Shown: positions 54,965 to 63,548, counted from the first letter of the stretch. The stretch: DNA of 64,000 bases from JAWXCE01 sp033764775 (GCA_033764775.1 JANRIQ010000018.1:62001-126000); one strand, 5' to 3'. The notes: a model not told the origin generated them from the letters alone. Numbers and translations are program-made.

Positions 54965-55365
54965 CCCGTCACGGGCCCCTCGAACCAGGCCCTCGCGATG
55001 TGGCTTTCGTGCAGCGTGACGCGCAGGCGGATCAGGCCGCGCCCTTCCGGCCCGAGATCCCCTGCCTTGATCGCCTCCTGAAAGCGGTCGTAGATATAAC
55101 GGCACAGAAACTCCGTGGTCGTCAGCTTGCCCTCGAACTGCGGCAGCGCATCGAGGTTTGCGTAGTTGATCGGCTTCAGGATGGCTTTCAAGACGTCGGA
55201 CGCGCGGCCGATGTCCACCACCACGTTCTGGGCGGTCAGCACCTCGCGGAAGAAAGTCACATCCACGACGAAGGTCGCGCCGTGCATGTTTTGCGCCGGG
55301 CCGAAATACGGATCGGCGAAGCTGTGGGCGATCATGATGTGATCGCGGACTTCCAAGGCGTACAT
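54961..55365 (-). CDS. PTPS/QueD-fold protein lacking canonical catalytic residues
   Basis: A 134-residue T-fold protein of the 6-pyruvoyltetrahydropterin synthase family. His14 (IAHSF) and His28 (NMHGATF) match two zinc ligands and Glu120 (TLHESH) matches the pterin-anchoring Glu. The third zinc His is Ala30, the position of the catalytic Cys is Ala24, and the catalytic Asp-His pair corresponds to Asn67-Tyr68. It may bind a pterin or related molecule but is unlikely to do standard PTPS or QueD chemistry. It is 14 nt from the dehydrogenase and overlaps the glycosyltransferase. Confidence 0.8.
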   Translation of the reverse strand: MYALEVRDHIMIAHSFADPYFGPAQNMHGATFVVDVTFFREVLTAQNVVVDIGRASDVLKAILKPINYANLDALPQFEGKLTTTEFLCRYIYDRFQEAIKAGDLGPEGRGLIRLRVTLHESHIARAWFEGPVTG

Positions 55366-55379
55366 GCGCGTCTCCGTGG

Positions 55380-56393
55380 TTAGTATTGCACGACGGTGGC
55401 GAGGCCCGGCGCGCCCGGCGCCAGGATATGCGGCATTTGCTCCGGCAGATCGTTGAAGGCGACCTCGCCCGTAATTAATGCGTCGAAGCGGTCGTCGGCA
55501 AGCAGGCGCAACGCCGCCTCCAGCCGCCGCCGGTGCGTCCAGCGCGGGCGCCGCGATGGCGAGACATGGCCGACCTGGGTCGAGACGATGTGCAGCCGCT
55601 TGCTGTGGAAGGCGCCGCCGAGGCTGAGCGCGGCCGGTCGGTCGCCGAACCAGCTTGCCTCCACGATGCGTGCTTCAAACCCGGCCTTTTCGATAGCAAG
55701 GTTCAGACCCTCCGCCGACGCGCTGGTGTGAAAGACGATGTCATGCTGCGCGTGCAGCCCCTCTGCGCCGGAATCGAACGCCGCGCCCAGCCCCTCCGCA
55801 AACCTGCGGCGATCCGGGTCGATGTCGAACACGGCGACGGTCGCCCCCGGCAGCCCTGCGCACAGCCCGGCGATGAGCAAACCGACCAGCCCGCCGCCGA
55901 TGACGAGAATTTGATCCCCCGGCCCGGCCCCCGCGTCCCACACCGCGTTTAGCGCCGTCTCCATGTTGGCGGCAAGCGTCGCCCGGCGCGGCGGCGCGCC
56001 CTCGGGGACGGGAATGAGGTTTTCAGCCGCCGTTTCGAACCGGTTCTGATGCGGCGCCAGGCAGAAAACATGGCGGCCCTGCAACCCCTCCGGCCCGCGC
56101 TCCACGACGCCCACCGCCGCGTAGCCGTATTTGACGGGGAACGGGAAATCGCCGTCCTGGTGCGGCGCGCGCATTCGCCCCCACTCGCTTTCCGGCACGC
56201 GGCCCTCGAACACGAGCCGCTCCGTGCCCCGGCTTATGCACGACCACAGGGTGCGAACCACACACCCTGCCTTGGAGTTGTCATGATTCCGATCTAGCGC
56301 CTGAGGAACCGCTTGAATGACGGCTTTTCGCGCAGCGGCGTAAATCAGCGCGCTGGCCGCATCCAATTGGTTTCTAGCTGTTTTTTCGATCAT
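55380..56393 (-). CDS. MDR-family dehydrogenase without zinc ligands
   Basis: A 337-residue medium-chain dehydrogenase, usually annotated zinc-type alcohol dehydrogenase-like. The GroES-like half has WSCISRGTERLVFEGRVPE, where the usual CGTD zinc Cys position is Arg, and no structural-zinc Cys cluster is visible. The nucleotide-binding half has LVIGGGLVGLLIAGL and ends a strand with FDIDP. It is the first gene of the operon. The substrate is unknown; the operon context suggests reduction of a side-chain ketone. The start shares an 83-bp divergent region with opgH. Confidence 0.84.
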   Translation of the reverse strand: MIEKTARNQLDAASALIYAAARKAVIQAVPQALDRNHDNSKAGCVVRTLWSCISRGTERLVFEGRVPESEWGRMRAPHQDGDFPFPVKYGYAAVGVVERGPEGLQGRHVFCLAPHQNRFETAAENLIPVPEGAPPRRATLAANMETALNAVWDAGAGPGDQILVIGGGLVGLLIAGLCAGLPGATVAVFDIDPDRRRFAEGLGAAFDSGAEGLHAQHDIVFHTSASAEGLNLAIEKAGFEARIVEASWFGDRPAALSLGGAFHSKRLHIVSTQVGHVSPSRRPRWTHRRRLEAALRLLADDRFDALITGEVAFNDLPEQMPHILAPGAPGLATVVQY

Positions 56394-56476
56394 TCATGAC
56401 CTGTTCATGGGCGCTGCCGCAATGACGGCGGGCCACACTTGCCGCGATGCGATAACACCAAGCTTAAAGGCTCGCC

Positions 56477-58309
56477 ATGACGCATATAACACAAGTCGAC
56501 ACGCCGCGTGACGTCTACGACGCCCGAACCCCGGCGGGCCTGCAAAGCACCTCCGCGCTCGTCAAGCGGCGAATTTTCGTCATGGCGCTGAACGGCGTGA
56601 CCATCGCCGCCCTCGCCTACGCATTCGCACTCGTCCTCGGCTCCAACACCTGGACGTGGCTCGACATCGGCATCTACGTCTCGATCCTCATCGGCCTGCC
56701 GTGGACGGTCATCGGCTTCTGGAACGCGATCATCGGTCTCGTCTTGTTGCATGTCGCCAAAGACGGCGTACGCCTAGTCGCGCCCCATATCCGCGCGGGC
56801 GACCGCCGCCGCCCCTTGCGCCAGCGCGCCGCGATTTTGATGACCATCCGCAATGAGGACCCGGCGCGCGCCTTCAAACGCCTGCGCATCGTGCGCGCGA
56901 GCTTGCTCGCGACCGGCGAAGAAGCCGCGTTCGATTATTTCATTCTGTCGGACACCTCCAAGCCCGAGGTCGCGGCCGAGGAGGAGCGCCTGTTCGCCGA
57001 GTGGAAGGCCGAGGCGCCCGACGCCCGCGTCATCTACCGCCGGCGCCTCGAAAACAAAGCGTACAAGGTCGGCAACGTTCGCGACTTCATCGACCGGTGG
57101 GGCGCGAACTACGAGATCATGATCCCGCTCGACGCTGACAGCCTGATGTCCGGCGAGGCGATCGTGCGGCTCGCGCGCATCATGCAGGCGTATCCGCGTC
57201 TCGGCATTCTTCAGACGCTCGTCGTCGGCGCGCCGTCGCAAAGCGCGTTCGCCCGCATCTTCCAGTTCGGGATGCGCCACGGCATGCGGTCGTACACGAT
57301 GGGCGCCGCGTGGTGGGCGGGCGACTATGGGCCGTATTGGGGCCACAACGCCGCCGTGCGCATCAAGCCGTTCGCCGAGCACTGCCAGTTGCCGGTGCTG
57401 CCGGGCAAGCCACCGCTGGGAGGCCATGTGCTCAGCCACGATCACATCGAGGCGGCCATGATGCGCCGGGCGGATTACGAGGTGCGCGTGCTGCCCGTCG
57501 AAGGCGGCTCCTACGAGGACAACCCGCCGACCATCCTCGACTTCACCCAGCGTGACCTGCGCTGGTGCCAGGGCGTGATGCAATACTGGCGGCTGATCGG
57601 CCTGCCGGGCCTGAAACCCTGGAGCCGCTTCCAGATCGGCTTCACCATCCTGATGTATCTGGGCGCCGCCGCGTGGATGGCGATGATCGCGCTGTTCGCC
57701 GCCAAGGCGTTCGAGAGCGGCTTCGGCAACCTGCATGTGGAACTCGGCATGGCGCTGTTCTTCGGCATGTTCCTGATGAGCCTGACGCCGAAGATCGCGG
57801 GGCTGATCGACATCGCGCTGACCCCCGGCGGCATGCGGCGCTACGGCGGCGCGGGGCGCTTCACCGCGAGCGCTGGCCTCGAAATCCTGTTCTCCATGCT
57901 CTTGTCGCCCATCGCCTCGCTGCGTGTGACGATTTTCATGGTCAGCGTGCTGTTCGGCCGCGCGGTGATCTGGAGCGGGCAGAACCGCGACGCCTACGGC
58001 CTATCGTGGGCGACGGCGATGCGCGGGCTGTGGCCGCAGATGCTATTTGGCTTCGTGATTCTCGGCGTGCTGCTCGCGCATGCGCCGGGCGCGATCGTGT
58101 GGGCGATGCCGCTGCTCGCCGCGTTCCTTCTCGCCGCGCCGTTCGCCGTGGTCACCGCCTCGCCCGCGTTCGGCGAATGGCTGGCGCGCGCCGGGCTTTG
58201 CGCGATCCCCGAGGAGTTCGATGCGCCGCCGGAGATCGCCTCGCTCGGCGGGCCGGACATGAGCGGCGGAGCGTTGGTCGGGGGCGTCGGTGAACGGCTG
58301 GCCGCCTAA
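56477..58309 (+). CDS. opgH: Glucan biosynthesis glucosyltransferase OpgH (MdoH)
   Basis: A 610-residue polytopic GT2 enzyme that makes the beta-glucan backbone of osmoregulated periplasmic glucans from UDP-glucose. Two N-terminal spans (about 35-56 and 62-85) precede the catalytic domain, with Asp219-Ala-Asp221 (PLDADSLMSG) and the QxxRW-type motif QRDLRW at 358-363. At least four further spans follow. No opgG is adjacent. The product class is the one whose export FeuNPQ controls in rhizobia. Overlaps the next gene by 20 nt. Confidence 0.93.
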   Translation: MTHITQVDTPRDVYDARTPAGLQSTSALVKRRIFVMALNGVTIAALAYAFALVLGSNTWTWLDIGIYVSILIGLPWTVIGFWNAIIGLVLLHVAKDGVRLVAPHIRAGDRRRPLRQRAAILMTIRNEDPARAFKRLRIVRASLLATGEEAAFDYFILSDTSKPEVAAEEERLFAEWKAEAPDARVIYRRRLENKAYKVGNVRDFIDRWGANYEIMIPLDADSLMSGEAIVRLARIMQAYPRLGILQTLVVGAPSQSAFARIFQFGMRHGMRSYTMGAAWWAGDYGPYWGHNAAVRIKPFAEHCQLPVLPGKPPLGGHVLSHDHIEAAMMRRADYEVRVLPVEGGSYEDNPPTILDFTQRDLRWCQGVMQYWRLIGLPGLKPWSRFQIGFTILMYLGAAAWMAMIALFAAKAFESGFGNLHVELGMALFFGMFLMSLTPKIAGLIDIALTPGGMRRYGGAGRFTASAGLEILFSMLLSPIASLRVTIFMVSVLFGRAVIWSGQNRDAYGLSWATAMRGLWPQMLFGFVILGVLLAHAPGAIVWAMPLLAAFLLAAPFAVVTASPAFGEWLARAGLCAIPEEFDAPPEIASLGGPDMSGGALVGGVGERLAA

Positions 58310-59051
58310 GGCGAAAACCGGCGCGGCGGCGGGCGTCGGCAGGTCGCTGCGCCAGTACTACGGCGACAAGGCGCGGCTCGCCGCCATGGCCGCGCTTTAC
58401 GCCCGCTTCGTGAAGCCCGGGGACCTCGCCTTCGACATCGGCGCGCATGTGGGCGACCGGGTTGCCGCGTTCCTGAGCCTCGGGGCGCGCGTCGTCGCCG
58501 TCGAGCCGCAGCCCGGCCCGTTCCGCGCCATGCGCCGCCTCTATCACCGCAGCCCCTACGTGACGCTCGTCCAGGCGGCGGTGAGCGACAAGGCGGGACG
58601 CATCTCCATGCGCGTGAACACGGCGAACCCGACTGTCTCCACCGCGTCGGCGGAGTTTATCGTAGCGTCGGCCGGCGCGCCGGGCTGGCACGGCCAGCGG
58701 TGGGATGCGGAGATCGAGGCAGATGCGGTGACGCTCGATGCGCTCATCAGGCGCCACGGCCGCCCGGCGTTCGTGAAGATCGACGTGGAGGGGCTGGAGG
58801 ACAAGGCGCTGCGCGGGCTTTCGCGGCCATTGCCCGCGCTGTCGTTCGAGTTCACCACCATCCAGCGCGAGGTGGCGCATCGCTCGCTTGGCGAGCTTGC
58901 GCGGCTCGGGCCCTACCGTTTCAACGCGGCGCTCGGAGAAAGCCAGCGGCTCGAATTTGCCGATGATGTGCACGCCGAGGCGCTCACGCGCTGGCTTGAC
59001 GCGCTGCCGCCCGAAGCGAACTCCGGCGACGTTTACGCTAGGCTTGCTTGA
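58290..59051 (+). CDS. FkbM-family methyltransferase
   Basis: A 253-residue SAM methyltransferase of the FkbM type. Motif I FDIGAHVGDRVAAFLSLGAR (about residues 45-64) is followed by VVAVEPQPGPFRAM and the family's FVKIDVEGLEDKAL signature. GTG 58290 lies within opgH (20-nt overlap), so the two are coupled; O-methylation of a glucan or of another surface sugar is a reasonable guess. Its end overlaps the convergent photolyase by 14 nt. Confidence 0.85.
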   Translation: MNGWPPKAKTGAAAGVGRSLRQYYGDKARLAAMAALYARFVKPGDLAFDIGAHVGDRVAAFLSLGARVVAVEPQPGPFRAMRRLYHRSPYVTLVQAAVSDKAGRISMRVNTANPTVSTASAEFIVASAGAPGWHGQRWDAEIEADAVTLDALIRRHGRPAFVKIDVEGLEDKALRGLSRPLPALSFEFTTIQREVAHRSLGELARLGPYRFNAALGESQRLEFADDVHAEALTRWLDALPPEANSGDVYARLA

Positions 59052-60477
59052 TCTTTTCGTATGCGGCGAGGGCGCGGGCGCGGGCCTTGGCGTGATCGAC
59101 GATGGGCGCAGGGTACGTTCGCCCAAGCCGCACGCCCGCTTTCGCCAGCGCCGCCGGGGGGGCGTTCCACGGCGCGTGAATGTGCTCCGGCGCCAGGCCC
59201 GCCAGTTCGGGCACGAAACGGCGGATGTAGCCGCCCTCCGCGTCGAACTTCTCGCCCTGCAGCACCGGGTTGAAGATGCGGAAATACGGCGCGGCGTCGG
59301 CGCCCGATCCGGCCACCCACTGCCAACTTGACGAGTTGTTGGCGAGGTCGGCGTCCACCAGCGTGTCCCAGAACCAGCGCTCGCCCTCGCGCCAGTCGAT
59401 GAGCAGGTGCTTGATGAGAAACGAGGCGACGATCATACGCACCCGGTTGTGCATCCAGCCGGTTTGCCAGAGCTGGCGCATCCCGGCGTCAACGATCGGA
59501 TAGCCGGTGCGGCCGCGACGCCATGCGCGCAAGCCCGCGCTATCTTCTACGAACGGGAACGGCGCGAATTCCGGCCGGAAGGCTTGGTCCGGCAGACGCG
59601 GATTGTGGAAAAGAAGCTGATAAGAGAACTCGCGCCACACGATTTCGCGCAGATAGCTTTCCGCTCCGCCGCTCGCGCCCGCCGTCTCCGCCGCCGCGGA
59701 GACCGCCATCCACACCTGATGCGGGCTGATCTCGCCGAACGCCAGATGCGGCGAAAGACGCGAGGTGCCGTCCTGGCCGGGCATGTTGCGGCTCTCGCCG
59801 TAGCCGCGCATGATCGCGGTCGTGAACTCTTGGAGGCGCGCATGCGCTCCCGCTTCGCCGGGCGTCCATGCCGCGCGCATCCCACCCGCCCAGTCCGGTT
59901 TCGTCGGCTGAAAGCCCCAAGAGTCAAGGTTTTCGCTCTTGGGCCATGTTTTCGGCGCGGCGAGCGTCTCCGGCGCGGGTTTGGGCGCGCGCGGCTCGCC
60001 TCTTGCCAATACGGTTTTGTAATAGGGGGTAAACACCTTGAACGGCTCGCCGGACTTGTTCATCACGTCCTCCGGCTCGTTCAAGATATGCCCGCCGAAG
60101 CGGCGGCACTCGACGCCGTCCTCGGCCAGCGCGTCCCTCAACGCGATTTCGACGGGCTTGATGAACGGCTCATAGCCGCGCGTGAAGTAAACGGCGCTCG
60201 CCTTCGTCTCCCGCGCCAACGCCCGCAAGGTGTCGACCGCCAGGCCTGATCGCAGCACAAGCCGCGAGCCGCGCGCCCGCAACGCCGCGTCGAGCGCGCG
60301 CAGCGAACCGTCCAGCCACCAGCGCGACGCGGCGCCAAGCGCCCATGTTCCGCCAAGCCCCGGGTCATGCACGAACACGGGGATGACGGGCGCGCCCGGC
60401 GCGGCGGCGGCCTCCAGCGCCGGATGATCGCCGAGCCGGAGATCGCGACGCAGCCAAAGAAGATGAGGGCGGGACAT
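59038..60477 (-). CDS. phrB: Class I CPD photolyase
   Basis: A 479-residue FAD light-driven DNA repair enzyme. The antenna-binding domain starts MSRPHLLWLRRDLRLGDHPAL. The catalytic FAD domain contains the signatures TGYPIVDAGMRQLWQTGWMH and DADLANNSSSWQWVAGSG. ATG 60477 gives the family N-terminus; an upstream ATG would add 20 basic residues with no support. The antenna chromophore (folate, deazaflavin or lumazine type) cannot be told from the sequence. Confidence 0.94.
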   Translation of the reverse strand: MSRPHLLWLRRDLRLGDHPALEAAAAPGAPVIPVFVHDPGLGGTWALGAASRWWLDGSLRALDAALRARGSRLVLRSGLAVDTLRALARETKASAVYFTRGYEPFIKPVEIALRDALAEDGVECRRFGGHILNEPEDVMNKSGEPFKVFTPYYKTVLARGEPRAPKPAPETLAAPKTWPKSENLDSWGFQPTKPDWAGGMRAAWTPGEAGAHARLQEFTTAIMRGYGESRNMPGQDGTSRLSPHLAFGEISPHQVWMAVSAAAETAGASGGAESYLREIVWREFSYQLLFHNPRLPDQAFRPEFAPFPFVEDSAGLRAWRRGRTGYPIVDAGMRQLWQTGWMHNRVRMIVASFLIKHLLIDWREGERWFWDTLVDADLANNSSSWQWVAGSGADAAPYFRIFNPVLQGEKFDAEGGYIRRFVPELAGLAPEHIHAPWNAPPAALAKAGVRLGRTYPAPIVDHAKARARALAAYEKIKQA

Positions 60478-60578
60478 GGGGATCACCTGTTTCCGCGTGC
60501 GGCGGCGCCATGCCGCTTTCAATGTTTCGCCGGACACGCTACTTTTGGTTTCAACCGCTTCAGACCACGCGAGCCGCC

Positions 60579-61481
60579 ATGATCGAGGCTGAACTCCACG
60601 CCATCGCCACAGAACTCGATCCAGCGTTCACGGTCGCCGGATTGGATACGCAAACCGCGCCCTTCGTGTTCAACTCTCCGCACAGCGGTTCGGTTTATCC
60701 ACGGGCTTTTGTGGAGGCCTCGCGCCTGTCGCGGCGGGCGCTGCGCAAATCCGAAGACGCCTATGTGAACGAACTGTTCGACTGCGCGCCGGGGCTAGGC
60801 GCCGTGCTCATGCAGGCGCATTTTCCCCGCGCCTATCTGGATGTGAACCGCGAACCTTACGAACTCGACCCGGCGCTCATTCTCGGCAAGCTGCCCGACT
60901 ACGCCAACACCCACTCGGTGCGGGTCGTCGGCGGCCTCGGCGTCATCGCGCGCATCGTGAACGAGCATGAGGAAATCTACAGGGCGCCGCTCAGTCTGGA
61001 CGCCGCCCTCGCCCGCATCCGCCTGATTTACAAGCCGTATCACGCCGCGCTTTCGGAGGTGCTGGAGAAAACGCGGGCGGCGTTTGGCGTGTCGTGCCTC
61101 ATCGACTGCCACTCCATGCCGTCGCATCCGCCGGGGCCGTCGGGCCAGCCGAAGGTGGATTTCGTCCTTGGCGACCGCTTCGGCGCGTCGTGTTCCTCAA
61201 ACCTCACCCGCTACATCGAGGCGACGCTGAAAGCCTGGGGTTTCACCGTGGCGCTCAACAAGCCCTACGCCGGAGGATTCATCACCGAGGAGTACGGCAA
61301 GCCGGCGAGCGGCGCCCACGCGCTGCAGATCGAGATCAATCGCGCGCTTTACATGGATGAAACGACGATGGAAAAGCGCGGTAGTTTTCCGGTGATCCGC
61401 GACAAACTCGCGGTGCTTGCGGCGCGCCTGGGGGAACACGCCGACGACCTTTTGCAGCCGGCGCGGAAAGCCGCGGAATAA
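60579..61481 (+). CDS. N-formylglutamate amidohydrolase
   Basis: A 300-residue zinc amidohydrolase that would release formate and glutamate from N-formylglutamate, the last step of one histidine-breakdown route. It has the family signatures FNSPHSGSVYP, DVNREPYELDP and DCHSMPSHPP, with likely zinc ligands His and Glu among them. ATG 60579 is preferred over an upstream in-frame ATG because the added leader reads into the photolyase control region. No other hut genes are nearby, so the substrate may be another N-formyl or N-acyl amino acid. Confidence 0.88.
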   Translation: MIEAELHAIATELDPAFTVAGLDTQTAPFVFNSPHSGSVYPRAFVEASRLSRRALRKSEDAYVNELFDCAPGLGAVLMQAHFPRAYLDVNREPYELDPALILGKLPDYANTHSVRVVGGLGVIARIVNEHEEIYRAPLSLDAALARIRLIYKPYHAALSEVLEKTRAAFGVSCLIDCHSMPSHPPGPSGQPKVDFVLGDRFGASCSSNLTRYIEATLKAWGFTVALNKPYAGGFITEEYGKPASGAHALQIEINRALYMDETTMEKRGSFPVIRDKLAVLAARLGEHADDLLQPARKAAE

Positions 61482-61511
61482 CCGGCGCGACCGGAAATCC
61501 AAACGCGCGCC

Positions 61512-61527
61512 CGGCGCGTTCCTTGCC
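61512..61527 (+). promoter_or_regulatory. Sigma54-like -24/-12 promoter of the sRNA
   Basis: CGGCGCGTTCCTTGCC matches the sigma54 pattern: GG at 61513-61514 and GC at 61525-61526 separated by 10 nt, with TTGC at the -12 element. A start about 12 nt further falls at 61537-61539, exactly where the sRNA's first hairpin begins. Confidence 0.45.
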
Positions 61528-61538
61528 GATATAAAAGA

Positions 61539-61617
61539 GGCCGTTCGAAATGATCGAACGGCCCAAGTCTAGGGAGGAAACGCCCAAGGAGGGCAGCGAT
61601 CGCTCATAAGAGCTACC
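61539..61617 (+). ncRNA. suhB/MmgR (alpha-r8)-like small RNA
   Basis: A 10-bp perfect stem (61539-61548 with 61554-61563, loop AATGA) is followed by AAGTCTAGGGAGGAAACG and CCCAAGGAGGGC, recalled as core elements of the suhB/MmgR family, and then a short GCTC-ATAA-GAGC hairpin and CTACC. The length of about 79 nt equals that of the Sinorhizobium MmgR transcript (77 nt). The Rfam motif takes its name from its place upstream of suhB; here an inositol-monophosphatase-family gene follows. The match is from memory and needs a covariance-model search. Confidence 0.62.
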
Positions 61618-61798
61618 GCACCGCAATAATATGGCAGTGCGCTGCACAAATGACAAGGCTATCCTTTGGCCCATTCTGTCGCATGAGTTCGCCGATGTAT
61701 TTCAGCAACGTCTGAGCCGTTCAGCACATTGTTGCGTCAAACGCCTGTATTTGGGCGTAGAATTCTATAGACAAAAGTCGATATCGGCGGCGAACTCG

Positions 61799-62575
61799 AT
61801 GCAACACACAGATCTTTCATTCATGCACGCGCTCGCGGACGCTTCGGCTGAAGCGATCCTGCCGCTGTTTCGAGCAGGCGCCGGCGTTCATAACAAGGAC
61901 ACCGCCGGGTTTGACCCCGTGACGGACGCCGACCGCGCCGCCGAACGCGCCATGCGCGCGCTCATTGCCGAGCGCTTCCCCGATGACGGCGTTTTAGGCG
62001 AGGAGTATGGCGCTGCGAACCCGGGCGCGTCCCGGCGGTGGGTTCTCGACCCCATCGACGGCACTCGCGCCTTCATCGCAGGCATGCCCATATGGGGCAC
62101 GCTCATCGGCCTTGTGGAGGACGGGCGCCCGACCCTTGGCATGATGAACCAGCCCTTCACCGGCGAGCGTTTCTGGGGCGCGGCGTCGGGATCGCGGTGG
62201 CGGCGCGACGGGCGCGAGGCGGCGTTGCAAACCCGGCGCTGCGACGGCCTTGACGCGGCCGTGCTCGTCGCCACCACGCCTGATATGTTCGCCGCAGGCG
62301 AGGAAGCCGAGACCTTCGAGCGCATCTCGCGCGCCGCCCGGCTGCGGCGCTTCGGCGGCGACTGCTACGCCTATTGCCTGCTCGCGATGGGCTTCGTCGA
62401 CGTGGTGATGGAGGCGAACTTGAAGCCCTACGACATCCTGCCGCTGAGCCCGATCATCGAGGGCGCGGGCGGCGTCGTGACAGGCTGGGACGGCGGCCCG
62501 CCCGCCTCCAGCCGGGTGCTCGCAAGCGGCGATCCGCGTCTGCACGACGCCGTGCTGCGGCTGATCAATCGGTGA
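61799..62575 (+). CDS. Inositol-monophosphatase-family phosphatase (possible HisN)
   Basis: A 258-residue lithium-sensitive phosphatase-fold enzyme. Metal ligands are visible in LGEEYG (Glu68/Glu69) and LDPIDGTRAF (Asp84, Asp87), and in the C-terminal motif KPYDILPLSPIIEGAGG. Substrates of the family include inositol phosphate, histidinol phosphate and PAP; WVLDPIDGTRAFIAGMP resembles HisN-type histidinol-phosphatases. ATG 61799 is chosen because the upstream frame runs through the sRNA spacer. The 3' end abuts the convergent hydrolase gene. Confidence 0.86.
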   Translation: MQHTDLSFMHALADASAEAILPLFRAGAGVHNKDTAGFDPVTDADRAAERAMRALIAERFPDDGVLGEEYGAANPGASRRWVLDPIDGTRAFIAGMPIWGTLIGLVEDGRPTLGMMNQPFTGERFWGAASGSRWRRDGREAALQTRRCDGLDAAVLVATTPDMFAAGEEAETFERISRAARLRRFGGDCYAYCLLAMGFVDVVMEANLKPYDILPLSPIIEGAGGVVTGWDGGPPASSRVLASGDPRLHDAVLRLINR

Positions 62576-62576
62576 G

Positions 62577-63548
62577 TTAAAGGCCGAGGGCGCGCGGACC
62601 CGCCCCTTGCGCGCCAGGGATGAAGGCGTCGAACGCGGCCCAGAACTGGTCGCGCAACTCGTCCCGCTCCTGCAGAATTTCGTGCTTCGCCCCGGCGATG
62701 ACGATGCGGGTGCAGGTTTTGAGACGCGCCGCGAACAGCTCGATCGCCGGGGTCGAGACGATTTCGTCGTTGCCCGCCGCGAGGATCAGCGTTGGAACCT
62801 TGATGCCGTCGGTAAAGGCGAGCTGGTTGATTTCAGCGATGGATTTCTGCGCGGCTGCGACCCAGCCGATGGTCGGCGAGCCGAGCGCCAGCCACGGCCC
62901 CGCGTCCAGCACATCCCGCGCGCGGTCGAAGCGCAATTTGTCCGAGGTGACGGCGTTGCCCTCGAACGTTTCACGCCGCCAGCTGTCGCCGCGCCCGCCG
63001 GGCACGAACATGTCGCCCATGCCGAGCAGCGTCGCCGCCTCGCTCACCACCTTCAGCGCTGGGATCCGGGTGCTTTGCGGCGCCAGTTCGATCATCGGCG
63101 CGCAGAGAATGATGCGGTCGAACCAGCACACTTTCGTTTGCGCCGAGCGTAAGAGAATGTGGCCGCCCATGGAGTGCGCCATGCCGAAAAACGGCGGCGG
63201 ACAATCAGGCAACACCACCTGCGTCATGAATTGCGCGAGGTCGCCATCGAACTGGGCGAAGGACTCGACATGGCCTTTCATGGGGTTCGAGAGCGGACGC
63301 GACGAGCCGCCCTGCCCGCGCCAATCCATGGTGGCGACGGCGAAGCCGCGCCGGCGCAGATCGGTGATGGTCTCGAAGTATTTCTCGATGAATTCGGTGC
63401 GGCCGCCGAACAGGCAAACCGTGCCCTTGCGCTCCGTCGCCGTGGTGCCCCATAGAGCGTAGCGCAGCACGGCGCCGTCCTTGGCGGTGAAAGACCCGGG
63501 GCGGGCGCCGGACGGAATAGCGTTTCTCGCCGTGCTGACAAGCTCCAT
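62577..63548 (-). CDS. Alpha/beta hydrolase, lysophospholipase type
   Basis: A 323-residue serine hydrolase of the monoacylglycerol lipase/PldB type. The nucleophile Ser126 lies in GMAHSMGGH; the DWRGQGGSSRP loop (about 75-85) is typical; the acid and His are likely in AAGNDEIVS and GAKHEILQE. No signal peptide is evident, so a cytoplasmic or inner-membrane-associated role in lipid turnover is expected. The gene is transcribed toward the phosphatase gene with 1 nt between stop codons. Confidence 0.85.
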   Translation of the reverse strand: MELVSTARNAIPSGARPGSFTAKDGAVLRYALWGTTATERKGTVCLFGGRTEFIEKYFETITDLRRRGFAVATMDWRGQGGSSRPLSNPMKGHVESFAQFDGDLAQFMTQVVLPDCPPPFFGMAHSMGGHILLRSAQTKVCWFDRIILCAPMIELAPQSTRIPALKVVSEAATLLGMGDMFVPGGRGDSWRRETFEGNAVTSDKLRFDRARDVLDAGPWLALGSPTIGWVAAAQKSIAEINQLAFTDGIKVPTLILAAGNDEIVSTPAIELFAARLKTCTRIVIAGAKHEILQERDELRDQFWAAFDAFIPGAQGAGPRALGL

